A stretch of 64,000 bases of DNA, taken from contig NZ_QFFJ01000002.1 in assembly GCF_003308995.1 (NCBI RefSeq), positions 1,736,001 through 1,800,000 of the forward strand, written 5' to 3'. Each line of letters starts with the position of its first letter. The stretch's first letter is position 1. Position numbers and translations under genes: made by a program. This DNA comes from Chitinophaga flava. GTDB taxonomy: Bacteria > Bacteroidota > Bacteroidia > Chitinophagales > Chitinophagaceae. Positions 27,183-36,049 of this stretch are shown here, piece by piece. The notes under the pieces were generated by a model. The model had not been told where the DNA came from. It saw nothing but the letters and a program-made list of their open reading frames with translations, and did not search any database.

Positions 27183-28967
27183 ATGCAGGCAATTATTTTA
27201 GCAGCAGGACTAGGGTCAAGAATGGGGCTGCTTACCGAAGGATGTGCTAAATCCATGTTGATGTTTAACGGCCGGCCGATACTCAGTCATCTGCTTGAAA
27301 ACCTTGTGGCGGCGGGCGTTCATAAAGTGGTCCTTGTCATCGGATATCAGGGAGAGGCGATCAGGGAGTTTGTCGGAGATTCTTATAAGAATATGGAGGT
27401 CGAATTTATCACCAACCTGAATTATGACAAGGCAAACAATATCTATTCCATGTGGCTATGTAAAGATCACCTGATGGATAATGACAGTTTGATTATTGAA
27501 GGAGATCTGATATTTGACAAGGAGCTGCTGCAACCCGTATTAGCTTTGGGAGACAACGTTATAACTGTTTCAGACCTGATTCCTGGTATGAATGGAAGTA
27601 TTGTTGAAATGGATCATGCAGATGAAATATACTTATCCAAGACTTTTAATACTGTTAAACCTGACACCAGAAAATACAAGACAGTTAATATCTACAAATT
27701 CTCCGGCAGTTTCTGCAGGGATGTTTATATTCCCTTATTGGACAAAGCAATCAGGGAAGATCAGGTTCAGCTGTTTTATGAGGATATCCTTACTTCGGAT
27801 ATTGTAAATAAGTATTTTCAGGTGAGTATTACCAGCAAACAATGCAGATGGATGGAGGTAGATACGCCGATGGACCTTGAACTGGCCTCTCTGATGTTTG
27901 CTGCTCCCGGAGAAAAATATGAAGCTATAAGTCGCATGTATGGCGGTTATTGGAAAATTCCATATATCAAGGATCATTATTATCTGACTAATCCTTATTT
28001 TCCTAATGAGGTACTGATGGCAGAATTGAAGAGGAATTTTGAGCATTTGGTAATGAATTATCCCTCAGGGCGTAACTATATTGATACCTTATGCGCCAAT
28101 ATGCTCGAATGCCCCAAAGCCTACGTCACCGCGGGAAACGGAGCTTCTGAAATAATTAAGGTGCTGATGGATAAATTGCCGGGCATATCAGGAGTAGTAG
28201 TACCTACCTTTAATGAATATCTGTATGCAGGTGAAAAAGAAAAAGTGGTGGCACTTGGATCGGCTTCAATGGATTTCGAGATAGACCTGCCGGTACTGAT
28301 TAAGTTAAGTGAAAATGTAGATACGCTGGTATTGGTAAATCCCAATAATCCGACCGGTAAAATAATTGAGCGGGAAGTTCTGATGCAATTGCTGCTGCAT
28401 CTCAGGAATGAAGGAAAATGCCTGGTGGTGGACGAATCATTTATTGATTTTTCGATAGATGCTTCGTTGCTGGAGGACGCTATATTATCGGCATTTGAGA
28501 ACCTGGTTATTATTAAAAGTCTTGGTAAAAGCTTTGGTATTCCCGGATTAAGAACAGGCGTGATTGTCACGGCAAATAGTAAATTGCTCCAGGAGGTGAG
28601 GGCCAGCCTCCCGCTTTGGAACATTAATTCCATTGCAGAGTATTTCCTGGAAATCTTCCCTCGATACAGAAAACAATATCTGTTATCATGTGAGCGTCTT
28701 AAAGCAGAACGGGACTATCTGTTTGAGCAGCTGGGAAAAATCAGGTTTCTTTCTCCGCTGGCCTCTGAAGCCAATTTTTTCCTTTGCAGGGTGTCTGAAG
28801 AGTTGGACCCCGCTGATTTATGTGAGAAGCTGCTGGACCGGTATAATATTCTGGTGAAGAACTGTAGTGGTAAACCGGGTTTTGATAATAACAGCAACTA
28901 TATCAGAATAGGGGTGAGGAACAGAGAGGATAATGATTATCTGATCAATGCCCTTCTTACTTTTTAA
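27183..28967 (+). CDS. LicC-like nucleotidyltransferase fused to a PLP aminotransferase/decarboxylase
   Basis: A 594-residue fusion. Residues 1-240 are a sugar/choline-phosphate nucleotidyltransferase domain: IILAAGLGSRMG, AKSMLMFNGRPILSHLLENL, and KANNIYSMWLC near residue 84, a signature of LicC and PntC-type cytidylyltransferases. Residues 250-594 are a fold-type-I PLP domain like HisC or CobD: LVNPNNPTGK near 388, VVDESFIDF, and KSLGKSFGIPGLRTG with the PLP lysine near 448. CobD-like enzymes decarboxylate phosphothreonine or phosphoserine. The fusion could therefore make and activate a phospho-aminoalcohol as a CDP derivative. LicD in the left arm would be its user. Confidence 0.8.
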   Translation: MQAIILAAGLGSRMGLLTEGCAKSMLMFNGRPILSHLLENLVAAGVHKVVLVIGYQGEAIREFVGDSYKNMEVEFITNLNYDKANNIYSMWLCKDHLMDNDSLIIEGDLIFDKELLQPVLALGDNVITVSDLIPGMNGSIVEMDHADEIYLSKTFNTVKPDTRKYKTVNIYKFSGSFCRDVYIPLLDKAIREDQVQLFYEDILTSDIVNKYFQVSITSKQCRWMEVDTPMDLELASLMFAAPGEKYEAISRMYGGYWKIPYIKDHYYLTNPYFPNEVLMAELKRNFEHLVMNYPSGRNYIDTLCANMLECPKAYVTAGNGASEIIKVLMDKLPGISGVVVPTFNEYLYAGEKEKVVALGSASMDFEIDLPVLIKLSENVDTLVLVNPNNPTGKIIEREVLMQLLLHLRNEGKCLVVDESFIDFSIDASLLEDAILSAFENLVIIKSLGKSFGIPGLRTGVIVTANSKLLQEVRASLPLWNINSIAEYFLEIFPRYRKQYLLSCERLKAERDYLFEQLGKIRFLSPLASEANFFLCRVSEELDPADLCEKLLDRYNILVKNCSGKPGFDNNSNYIRIGVRNREDNDYLINALLTF

Positions 28968-28971
28968 GTGG

Positions 28972-29018
28972 CCTTTCTGTATTTTATCCTGTGAAGGTAA
29001 ATACAGAAAGGATTTTTA
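28972..29018. terminator. Bidirectional terminator at the end of the right arm
   Basis: A 13-bp stem (CCTTTCTGTATTT, 28972-28984, with AAATACAGAAAGG, 28999-29011), followed by ATTTTTA. It separates the convergent fusion gene and GT10-like gene. Confidence 0.8.
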
Positions 29019-29019
29019 T

Positions 29020-29880
29020 CTACAGTTTACATGCTTTGATAACATCCTGTCCGCTGGCTGCCAGCCAGATAATGTTCAGCGGATTAAGATCCCGTAACAA
29101 CCGTTGCTTTTGTTCCCTGATATACGGAATCCGTTGTTCCCACTCTTCATCATTGATAGCCTGAATGATTCTTTCGGTGGCAGTGACCGGGTCTTGTACA
29201 TTAATGCGTATAAAGGAGCGTGGGTCTATAAAGTCTTCGATATTTTGACATCCGTCATAAAAACACAACGCTTCTGCTAAAATCGGGTCTGTGAGTTTCT
29301 CGGTAAAATAATTATCGATAAAAGTATTTTCGCAGGCAAAGTGGTATTGGTAGTCCCAGAGCCCATCGTATTTATTTGTAAGTTCTCCCCGGTATGCATG
29401 AATTTTTTCAAAAAAGTGATTGGTGTATTTCTTGCCCCATAGATCAAATCCTTCATTGATTTTTTGACTCAGGTGATAGATGACCTGTAAACGAAGCTGG
29501 TGTCCTTCCATGTATCCGAGCTCGCTGGTGACGGCAGAAAGTAGTTCACTTTTGGGAACGCCGGTGTTGCTGAGATGTTTGATTTCTTCGTCAGGGATAT
29601 TGCCCCAAAAAGGGAGATGCAGATATACAGGCACTTTGCCAGACTGATCTTCGCCCTGTATATGCGCAGACTGGGGTGGTTCTGTAAGTAAGGTAACCGC
29701 TTTCTCTTTGTTGTACTCTTTTAGCGACGGGTGAGGGCTTGTCAGAATGACTAAAACATCATAGTCTTCATTGGTGACCAGTTGCATATCTTTCCATTGT
29801 GCCTTTCCAAATGCGTATCTGCTTAATTGTCCCAAAAGCGTAGAATCATCGTCCCAGAAACAGGTTACTCTTACTTTCAT
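29020..29880 (-). CDS. GT10 family glycosyltransferase (alpha-1,3/4-fucosyltransferase-like)
   Basis: A 286-residue soluble protein. The segment YHFACENTFIDNYFTEKL near residues 180-197, followed by ALCFYDG and DPRSFIRIN, matches the conserved C-terminal motif of GT10 fucosyltransferases (F-x-F-E-N-S, D-Y-x-T-E-K, later P-x-S-F-I). The N-terminal half is less conserved, as usual in the family. It closes the cluster on the right and is convergent with the right arm. A GT10 and a GT11 in one locus point to fucose in the glycan. Confidence 0.82.
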   Translation of the reverse strand: MKVRVTCFWDDDSTLLGQLSRYAFGKAQWKDMQLVTNEDYDVLVILTSPHPSLKEYNKEKAVTLLTEPPQSAHIQGEDQSGKVPVYLHLPFWGNIPDEEIKHLSNTGVPKSELLSAVTSELGYMEGHQLRLQVIYHLSQKINEGFDLWGKKYTNHFFEKIHAYRGELTNKYDGLWDYQYHFACENTFIDNYFTEKLTDPILAEALCFYDGCQNIEDFIDPRSFIRINVQDPVTATERIIQAINDEEWEQRIPYIREQKQRLLRDLNPLNIIWLAASGQDVIKACKL

Positions 29881-30076
29881 GTATGCTGCTTTTATAGCTT
29901 ATAAATATCGAAGGCTTCTTAAAATTATAAAAATAATGAACGGAAGCGGTTTTATACAAGAACCGATCTGAAATAAATGTTATTAGTTGAATTCCCGATG
30001 ATTAACCTTAGTTTTGCGGGCTGGTAACAACCAGAAAAAACCACTGAATTTATATATATCATAAAATACATTGCGC

Positions 30077-30913
30077 ATGCCCTTGACGAAAGTTTTGATC
30101 ACTATTAAAAGTTACCCCACCATATCTTCCCATTATGATGAACAGCTTAGCATCGCCGGGTTCAGAGAGGATGGTACTTTTATCAGAATATACCCCATTC
30201 CGTTTTCAAAAAAGACTTACGAAGAACAATACCAGCTGTATGACTGGATAGAACTGGATGTAGAGCGCAATACCACAGATTTTAGATTAGAGAGTTTCCG
30301 GCCGGTAACGGTAGAAGCACCGGTGAAAAAGATAGGGCATCTGGGTACAGAAGATCATTGGAGCGAACGGAAAGCTATTGTGCTGAAGAATGTATACCGT
30401 GATCTGTCTACATTGGCGATGGAAGCAAAACACGAGGCATTTTATACTTCGCTGGCGGTCTTCAAACCGTTACGTATAATCGATTTTGTGATAGAAGAAA
30501 CAGAACGGGAATGGGATGCAACGCGGTTGGGTAAATTACAGGAAGAGAAAAACAGCGGCCGGGTATTTGAACAGCCGGAAGATCCTTTTGCCGTAATGGA
30601 AAAGCTGCCGTATAAGTTTTCATTCCGTTTTACAGATAAGAGAAATGAAGAGATTACTTTACCAGTGGAGGATTGGCAACTGGCTTCCCTGTATTGGAAA
30701 ATCCTGAAAAAGCAGCATGGCGCCGGAAAAGAATTGAAAACGCTTAAAGAAGTAAAAAAGAAATATCTGCAGGAATATGCCAGGGGCACCGATCTGCATT
30801 TCTTCCTGGGGACTACACAAACCATACATGCCAGTAGCAAACAGCCTTTTACGATTGTTGGGCTGTTTCAACCGACGGAGCCGCCGACAGTGATACAAGG
30901 CAGTTTATTTTAG
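30077..30913 (+). CDS. Conserved hypothetical protein, 278 residues
   Basis: Not recognised as a named family. It begins MPLTKVLITIKSYPTISSHY and continues with GFREDGTFIRIYPIPF and a D-W-I-E-L-D segment, which reads as a compact beta-rich N-terminal domain; the rest is charged and probably helical, with K-T-L-K-E-V-K-K-K near residue 230. No signal peptide or membrane segment is present. I chose ATG at 30077 instead of the TTG at 30071. It is divergent from the GT10 gene and stands alone. Nothing around it shows its role. Confidence 0.6.
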   Translation: MPLTKVLITIKSYPTISSHYDEQLSIAGFREDGTFIRIYPIPFSKKTYEEQYQLYDWIELDVERNTTDFRLESFRPVTVEAPVKKIGHLGTEDHWSERKAIVLKNVYRDLSTLAMEAKHEAFYTSLAVFKPLRIIDFVIEETEREWDATRLGKLQEEKNSGRVFEQPEDPFAVMEKLPYKFSFRFTDKRNEEITLPVEDWQLASLYWKILKKQHGAGKELKTLKEVKKKYLQEYARGTDLHFFLGTTQTIHASSKQPFTIVGLFQPTEPPTVIQGSLF

Positions 30914-30932
30914 GGCAATGATGAAAATAGTG

Positions 30933-30975
30933 AACTACCTCCGGAAAGTATATTACTTCGCGGAGGTAGTTTTAT
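30933..30975. terminator. Bidirectional terminator
   Basis: An 11-bp stem (AACTACCTCCG, 30933-30943, with CGGAGGTAGTT, 30961-30971), then TTAT, between two convergent genes. The loop holds a smaller imperfect repeat. Confidence 0.75.
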
Positions 30976-30992
30976 GAATAGTCATAGAGACT

Positions 30993-32363
30993 TTATGCGC
31001 TAAATTGTTCCTCTCTGGTCATGTGCTCCCATACGCCTCCATAGCCCGCTGCCTGAAGCAACTGGTATATTTTTTCATTGAAGAGTTCATGAAGCGGGTA
31101 AAAGGAAGTGCTTACAAGCCATATCAGGCCAAATATCTCCATTTGATTTTGTACCACTGCAAATTCCAGGATCTTGTCCAGGAATGCCTGAGCAAACGCT
31201 ATATTCTTCAGCGGTTCTGAATAGATATGCTGAACAGCCGGATGTCTGAGGTCAGCAACAGCATTGATCCACCATGAAGGCTCAATAATGTGCTGTACTG
31301 CTTTCAGGTAACTGACTTCAAAATCAGGGATGGGCTGCAGCTGGTTTTTGCTTAACATTGTTTGCAGCGATGCTGCCTGCAAAGCTGCTACGGTTATACC
31401 TGTTCCATATATTGGATCAAAGCTGCATAATGCATCGCCTATTACCAGCAGCCCTGCCGGCCAGTCTGGCATTTTTTCATAATGCTGACGGAAAACCTGC
31501 TTCATCCGGTATCCTCGCGGGGCTTCCAACGGTGTGGCTGTTCTTAGTATACCAGTAAGGACATCGTTGTTTAACTCGCTTAATTCCTGTTCAAAAGCCT
31601 CCGTGGTGGTAGGCGGATAAAGGCCGCCTATGTTGCCAAGAATGATTTCCATTACCTCGCCTTCCATGAAAGAAACCACGCAGGTTGGGGTGTTACCGTT
31701 TTTTCTTTTCTCTATATGTAACAGGTCCCAATGAGGTATCTGTTCACCCGGAATGGAATAATGACGGGTGCTATATCCTATATCAGTGGTCAGTATCTCT
31801 GGCTGCGGCACTTCATATCCGTAACGTTTTAACCAGTCCGGCAGATGGGAATGATAGCCTCCTGCAAATACTACAAGGTCTGCACTGAGCTCAACAGGCA
31901 GCTGCTGTTCTCCTCTTCCTGTGATACCGCATATCCTGTTTTCCTGTGATACAAATTTCAAATCGGTGACTGTCACGCTGTTTAAAAAGGAGATATTGGC
32001 CAGGCGCTGAACGTATTGATGGATATGCCATTCCAGCATTGATCTGCTGCAGGCGGCATCTTCAGTTGGCGTTTGAAGATTGATATGACCGAAAGGGTAG
32101 TCAAATAGTATTTCCTTTCCTTTGCTGTTATGGGCGCCATTCTTTAACAATGTTTCATTCAGCCCTGGAAATAACTGCTCCAGGATCATCCTTCCTTTGG
32201 GGGTAAGATGATGCGGATGACGGGCCTGTGGTGTTCCTGGCCTTGGGTCCGGAGATGTGGAAATTTTATCCCGATCAATAATGGTGATTTCTTCATAAAA
32301 ATCAGCCAGCACTCGTGCTGTCATTAATCCGGCCATGCCGCCACCTATGATGATTGCTTTCAT
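30993..32363 (-). CDS. FAD-dependent monooxygenase-like protein
   Basis: A 456-residue flavoprotein of the PHBH/UbiH-like group. The N-terminus has the FAD-binding motif IIIGGGMAGLMTARVLADF with an acidic strand end (IIDRD). A central VVFAGGYHS segment and the C-terminal LLVIGDALCSFDPIYGTG motif (the G-D-A-x-x-x-x-x-P-x-x-G-x-G flavin-binding motif) support a hydroxylase or dehydrogenase of small aromatic or lipid substrates. Substrate is unknown. It is divergent from a lipoprotein gene, with paired palindromes between them. Confidence 0.82.
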   Translation of the reverse strand: MKAIIIGGGMAGLMTARVLADFYEEITIIDRDKISTSPDPRPGTPQARHPHHLTPKGRMILEQLFPGLNETLLKNGAHNSKGKEILFDYPFGHINLQTPTEDAACSRSMLEWHIHQYVQRLANISFLNSVTVTDLKFVSQENRICGITGRGEQQLPVELSADLVVFAGGYHSHLPDWLKRYGYEVPQPEILTTDIGYSTRHYSIPGEQIPHWDLLHIEKRKNGNTPTCVVSFMEGEVMEIILGNIGGLYPPTTTEAFEQELSELNNDVLTGILRTATPLEAPRGYRMKQVFRQHYEKMPDWPAGLLVIGDALCSFDPIYGTGITVAALQAASLQTMLSKNQLQPIPDFEVSYLKAVQHIIEPSWWINAVADLRHPAVQHIYSEPLKNIAFAQAFLDKILEFAVVQNQMEIFGLIWLVSTSFYPLHELFNEKIYQLLQAAGYGGVWEHMTREEQFSA

Positions 32364-32408
32364 TTTTTTTTGATAAATTTCTGCTACCTCCGCTTCCTTT
32401 GTTTGTAC

Positions 32409-32439
32409 AATCCGGATTCGTTTTTGCGTAATCCGGATT
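32409..32439. promoter_or_regulatory. Paired AATCCGGATT palindromes, possible operator
   Basis: The 10-bp palindrome AATCCGGATT occurs at 32409-32418 and again at 32430-32439. The centre-to-centre distance is 21 bases, two turns of the helix, which would place two bound dimers on one face. It lies between the divergent FAD monooxygenase and lipoprotein genes, 46 bases upstream of the former. The two copies could also pair as a hairpin. Confidence 0.45.
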
Positions 32440-32542
32440 TCGTGCCTGTCACCTTGTAGTATATATGATATGGCCCGGTAGTGATTGTACAGTCCTTTTA
32501 CATTATCTTCGGCTTGAATTAGATTAATTTTTTATTCATTCT

Positions 32543-34153
32543 ATGAAGAATATGTTGATGGACCTCAGAAAGAAAATAACTGCTTTCTTAATTCCTGTTA
32601 TATTGTTGGCAGCATGCAACTTTGGTAACAAAAAGCCGGGTAACAAACAACCAGGTGTAAACGCAGCCCATACGGATTCAGGGCTGGCAAAGAAGGCTGT
32701 GGATATGCCGGCCTTGTCTACCGAGGCTTATGTATCAGCCATCGTCAGCAAAAGAAAGGCCATTGCTGCCCAGCTGCCGGGTATAAATGCGGAAACGGCC
32801 GCCAAACTTTATCGTTCGCTGGCACTTTATGTAGACACCGCGCTGATAGGAATTTCCGCCAATGAAGCTAAATGGCTGGATGAATATGTCAGCTACTACT
32901 CGGAAGCAAAGAAGGCCGTGGTACCGCCAGCCAATGTACAGCAACGTATTCAGCTGCTGGCCACAGCGGAAATTGAACCATGGGGTATCGGAGAAGGATA
33001 TACGGAACTGCGTACTGTACCTTCTTTCTATACACACTTATTTAAGAGCTCCCTGCCTGCTGATTATAGTATGTTCCTGCAGTTGAAGGCCGATGAAGAT
33101 ACCGTACTATACAGTGCAGATGCAGGATTGGCCGTGCCTTTCAATCTGGTTGGAAAGAGAGCCCTTAACTGGGAGAAGTTCCTGGATACTCATCCCAACA
33201 GCATCTTTGTTGCTGAGGCCAGAGAGCTTCATGAACGTTATTGTTATGATTATCTTTTCGGACAGGATAACACCCCATCATTTGACCATCGGGATAATCT
33301 TGGGTCACTATATCCGGAGAATAAGGCAGAATACCTTTCGTTTATACAACAGTATGGTGATACCAAAACCGGCCGCCTGGTAAAACAGTTTCTGGATAAG
33401 TTAAGCACCGCAAAAGAATATGATGAACTGTGGCGGTATATGCGGACTGCAATAGGAATGGCCTATTCCGGAGAACTGAGTCTACTGCCTGTTCAAACCG
33501 ATTTTCTGGCCGGAAATATTCAAAGCCTGACTAAAAGAGTATACGATACCGTATCCACAGAAATAGGCATTGAAGGGGGCACCGCAGAAAAGATAGTGCG
33601 TAAGCTTGACTCCATCCTGTACTTTCAGCAGGATAACAATACCTACTGCGTAGCTATATTCACCAACAGGGGAAAGAGCGGCGGAGCGCCGATTTCAGGC
33701 TGGGTAGATGTATGGGCTTTCAAAAAAACAGATGGGCACTGGCAAACTGCGGCTTATCTGCTGAACGCCGGCGGCGGAGGAATGTATGGCAATTCCGGTT
33801 CTTTTGATAAGCTTATCAGGATGGGAACGCATACCATCGGTATCGTAGTATCCGGCGGCATCACGCATATGGGAAGTAGTGTTTCCTGGGATGACGTGAT
33901 AGCATTTCAGGGTGAGAAGCTGTTTCCGGTATTGGATATTGTTACGCAGAATGCTTATGATGCCGGCAGCGGTCTGCAAAAATGCAGTAACAATAAATGG
34001 ATATTACAGCATTCCGGCCAACAGGAAAATTATGACCTCGTGATTTTTCCGGGTAGCTGTATCGGAGGAAATACACCAATGGACAGGATTACGGTGCCTT
34101 ATAAAAAGGGACATTATGATATCCCTACAGCATTTCAGGATAGAGGACTCTGA
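32543..34153 (+). CDS. Hypothetical lipoprotein, 536 residues
   Basis: The N-terminus has a signal segment and lipobox (FLIPVILLAACN), so the mature protein is probably anchored in the outer membrane or faces the periplasm. After a short Lys/Pro/Gly-rich linker comes a helical region (about 50-190), and a second domain (about 330-520) rich in Gly and beta structure (for example LNAGGGGMYGNSGSFDKL and VSGGITHMGSSVSWDD). I do not recognise the family. Met 4 and Met 6 are other possible starts. A bidirectional terminator follows. Confidence 0.65.
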   Translation: MKNMLMDLRKKITAFLIPVILLAACNFGNKKPGNKQPGVNAAHTDSGLAKKAVDMPALSTEAYVSAIVSKRKAIAAQLPGINAETAAKLYRSLALYVDTALIGISANEAKWLDEYVSYYSEAKKAVVPPANVQQRIQLLATAEIEPWGIGEGYTELRTVPSFYTHLFKSSLPADYSMFLQLKADEDTVLYSADAGLAVPFNLVGKRALNWEKFLDTHPNSIFVAEARELHERYCYDYLFGQDNTPSFDHRDNLGSLYPENKAEYLSFIQQYGDTKTGRLVKQFLDKLSTAKEYDELWRYMRTAIGMAYSGELSLLPVQTDFLAGNIQSLTKRVYDTVSTEIGIEGGTAEKIVRKLDSILYFQQDNNTYCVAIFTNRGKSGGAPISGWVDVWAFKKTDGHWQTAAYLLNAGGGGMYGNSGSFDKLIRMGTHTIGIVVSGGITHMGSSVSWDDVIAFQGEKLFPVLDIVTQNAYDAGSGLQKCSNNKWILQHSGQQENYDLVIFPGSCIGGNTPMDRITVPYKKGHYDIPTAFQDRGL

Positions 34154-34176
34154 TCCATACATTTCAACTATTTAAT

Positions 34177-34216
34177 AAAGGCGCCTGATCATACGATCAG
34201 GCGCCTTTATCGTTTT
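34177..34216. terminator. Bidirectional terminator before SusD
   Basis: A perfect 14-bp stem (AAAGGCGCCTGATC / GATCAGGCGCCTTT) with loop ATAC, followed by ATCGTTTTATT, and with A-rich sequence on the other side. It serves both the lipoprotein gene and the convergent sus-like operon. Confidence 0.88.
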
Positions 34217-34217
34217 A

Positions 34218-36038
34218 TTAGTAACCCGGAAACTGCATCAGTACCTTGTTTCTGTCTATCTCGCTTTGGGGGATGGGATAGAAATAAAATTTGTTCTGCC
34301 AGTTTGTTCTGGTAAAGGATACTATCCTTTTATGAAACTCCGGATCGGAGAGGGATGTTCCTTTTTCTATGTTCATACCGTGAAATGCGCCGCCCTGGTG
34401 CTGGTCGGGGTCATTGGCCACTTTCCAGCGGCGGACGTCCCAGTAGCGGTGGCCTTCAAACATCAGTTCTATGCGGCGTTCCAGGCGTATCTGCCTGCGC
34501 ATTTCATCCTGTGATAAACCAGGCTGCAGATCAGGGAGCCCACCTCTGTTACGGATTTTGTTGAGGTATTTGAGGATGTCAGGATTGCCGGGCCCGTATT
34601 CATTGAGGGCTTCGGCGTAGTTGAGATAAATTTCACCAAGCCGTATCATCATGGCCGGCCTTGAAAAATTTCTGCCTGTCCGGAAATCGGTATTGGGATG
34701 GATGTTCTTACGGGCGGTATAGCCGGTAGAGGGCCAGTCGCGGGGAGCGCCGTTTTTGCCGGAGTTGCCCGTGAAGAAAAATTCGACCCTTGTCTGTCCC
34801 GATTCAGGTACCACCGGTACTACAGCACCATTAAAAGTCACATCTACATAAAAGCGCGGTTCGCGGTTGGTATACATGTTATAGGTTCCGCTGGCATAAT
34901 AGGGTGTGGCGCTACCTGTAAACCCATCTTCCGTATAGCCGCTGCTGTTATCACTGATGACTTTACCATTGGCCATTCTGAAAATATCCACCTGTTCCTG
35001 TGTGACGGCAATACCGTTCCAGCCCTGGCCGTTGGCGCAGCGCGGAGAGCAATGTCGTTCCCAGTTGCTTACATGGGCGGAGGAAGTACGTATCCATATG
35101 GCTTCTTTCTGCCAGCCATCGAAGAAGAGGTTGCGGCAGGAGAGGAAGGCGGCACGGAAAGGGTCCGGATCGGCCACTGTATATAATTCCCAGCGGTTGA
35201 GATCTATGACGGCTTTGGCGGCATCAGCAGCTTTTTTCCATCTCTCTTTATCATACGACTGATTAAACAACGTGGTACCATCCGTATTTTTAAACGAAGC
35301 GAGTTCGGTGTTGCCATTGAACAAAGGGCTGGCGTGATACAGCAGTATCTGCGATTTTACGGCCAGAATGATAGGCTGTGTGATACGTCCGGTTTGTGTT
35401 ACATCAGCCTGGGTGGGATCTACGGGGTTCACATGTTGTACCGGCACATCGGGGAGGGCTTTGTCCATTTCGGAAAGTACATATGCGGCACAATCATCCC
35501 AGGTGCTGCGGGGTATTTGAAAATTATCTTCGGGCAGCCTGGGTGTTTCACCCATCAGTACTACAGGGCCGTACTGGCGCATCAGCAGCCAGTAGTAGTA
35601 GGCTCTGAGGAAGCGGGCTTCAGCCTTGTACTGTTTTAAAAGTCTGTCGCCGCCAGGCAGGGCTTTGATCTCCTGGTTCTGATCGGCGTTCTGCAGGAAG
35701 ATGGCTGCCTGCCGGATGGTCTGGTAATAGCTGTTCCAGTAGGAGGGGTTGGCGTTGTCGGGTGTGATAGCGCCGGAGTTGATGCCGGGCTGTACCCAGG
35801 CATAATCGGCTTCGTCGCATTGTCCGGTCCAGGGAACGCTGTAAGGCTGGTTCCACATATCGGGCATGGGGTTGTATAGCCTGGCGAGCCATTGTTCTGT
35901 CATGGCGCGGTTGGTGAATACGTCCTTTAATGTGGTGATATTGTCGGGGACGGTGTCCAGGTAGCCTTTTTTGCAGCCGGCAGCAGACAATAACAGCAGG
36001 AGTAACAGGACTATATGTTTGTGGTATGAATGAGTCAT
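34218..36038 (-). CDS. SusD/RagB-family nutrient-binding lipoprotein
   Basis: A 606-residue protein with a lipoprotein signal (LLLLLLLSAAGCKK). It contains the SusD hallmarks: an N-terminal GYLDTVPD segment, TPR-like helices with FLRAYYYWLLMRQYGPVVL near residues 140-160, and a C-terminal RxxELxFEGHRYWDVRRW block (LERRIELMFEGHRYWDVRRW). It binds the substrate at the cell surface for the SusC partner encoded 12 bases upstream. No glycoside hydrolase or other enzyme lies beside the pair, so the substrate cannot be inferred. Confidence 0.95.
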   Translation of the reverse strand: MTHSYHKHIVLLLLLLLSAAGCKKGYLDTVPDNITTLKDVFTNRAMTEQWLARLYNPMPDMWNQPYSVPWTGQCDEADYAWVQPGINSGAITPDNANPSYWNSYYQTIRQAAIFLQNADQNQEIKALPGGDRLLKQYKAEARFLRAYYYWLLMRQYGPVVLMGETPRLPEDNFQIPRSTWDDCAAYVLSEMDKALPDVPVQHVNPVDPTQADVTQTGRITQPIILAVKSQILLYHASPLFNGNTELASFKNTDGTTLFNQSYDKERWKKAADAAKAVIDLNRWELYTVADPDPFRAAFLSCRNLFFDGWQKEAIWIRTSSAHVSNWERHCSPRCANGQGWNGIAVTQEQVDIFRMANGKVISDNSSGYTEDGFTGSATPYYASGTYNMYTNREPRFYVDVTFNGAVVPVVPESGQTRVEFFFTGNSGKNGAPRDWPSTGYTARKNIHPNTDFRTGRNFSRPAMMIRLGEIYLNYAEALNEYGPGNPDILKYLNKIRNRGGLPDLQPGLSQDEMRRQIRLERRIELMFEGHRYWDVRRWKVANDPDQHQGGAFHGMNIEKGTSLSDPEFHKRIVSFTRTNWQNKFYFYPIPQSEIDRNKVLMQFPGY

Positions 36039-36049
36039 GATGTTATGTT

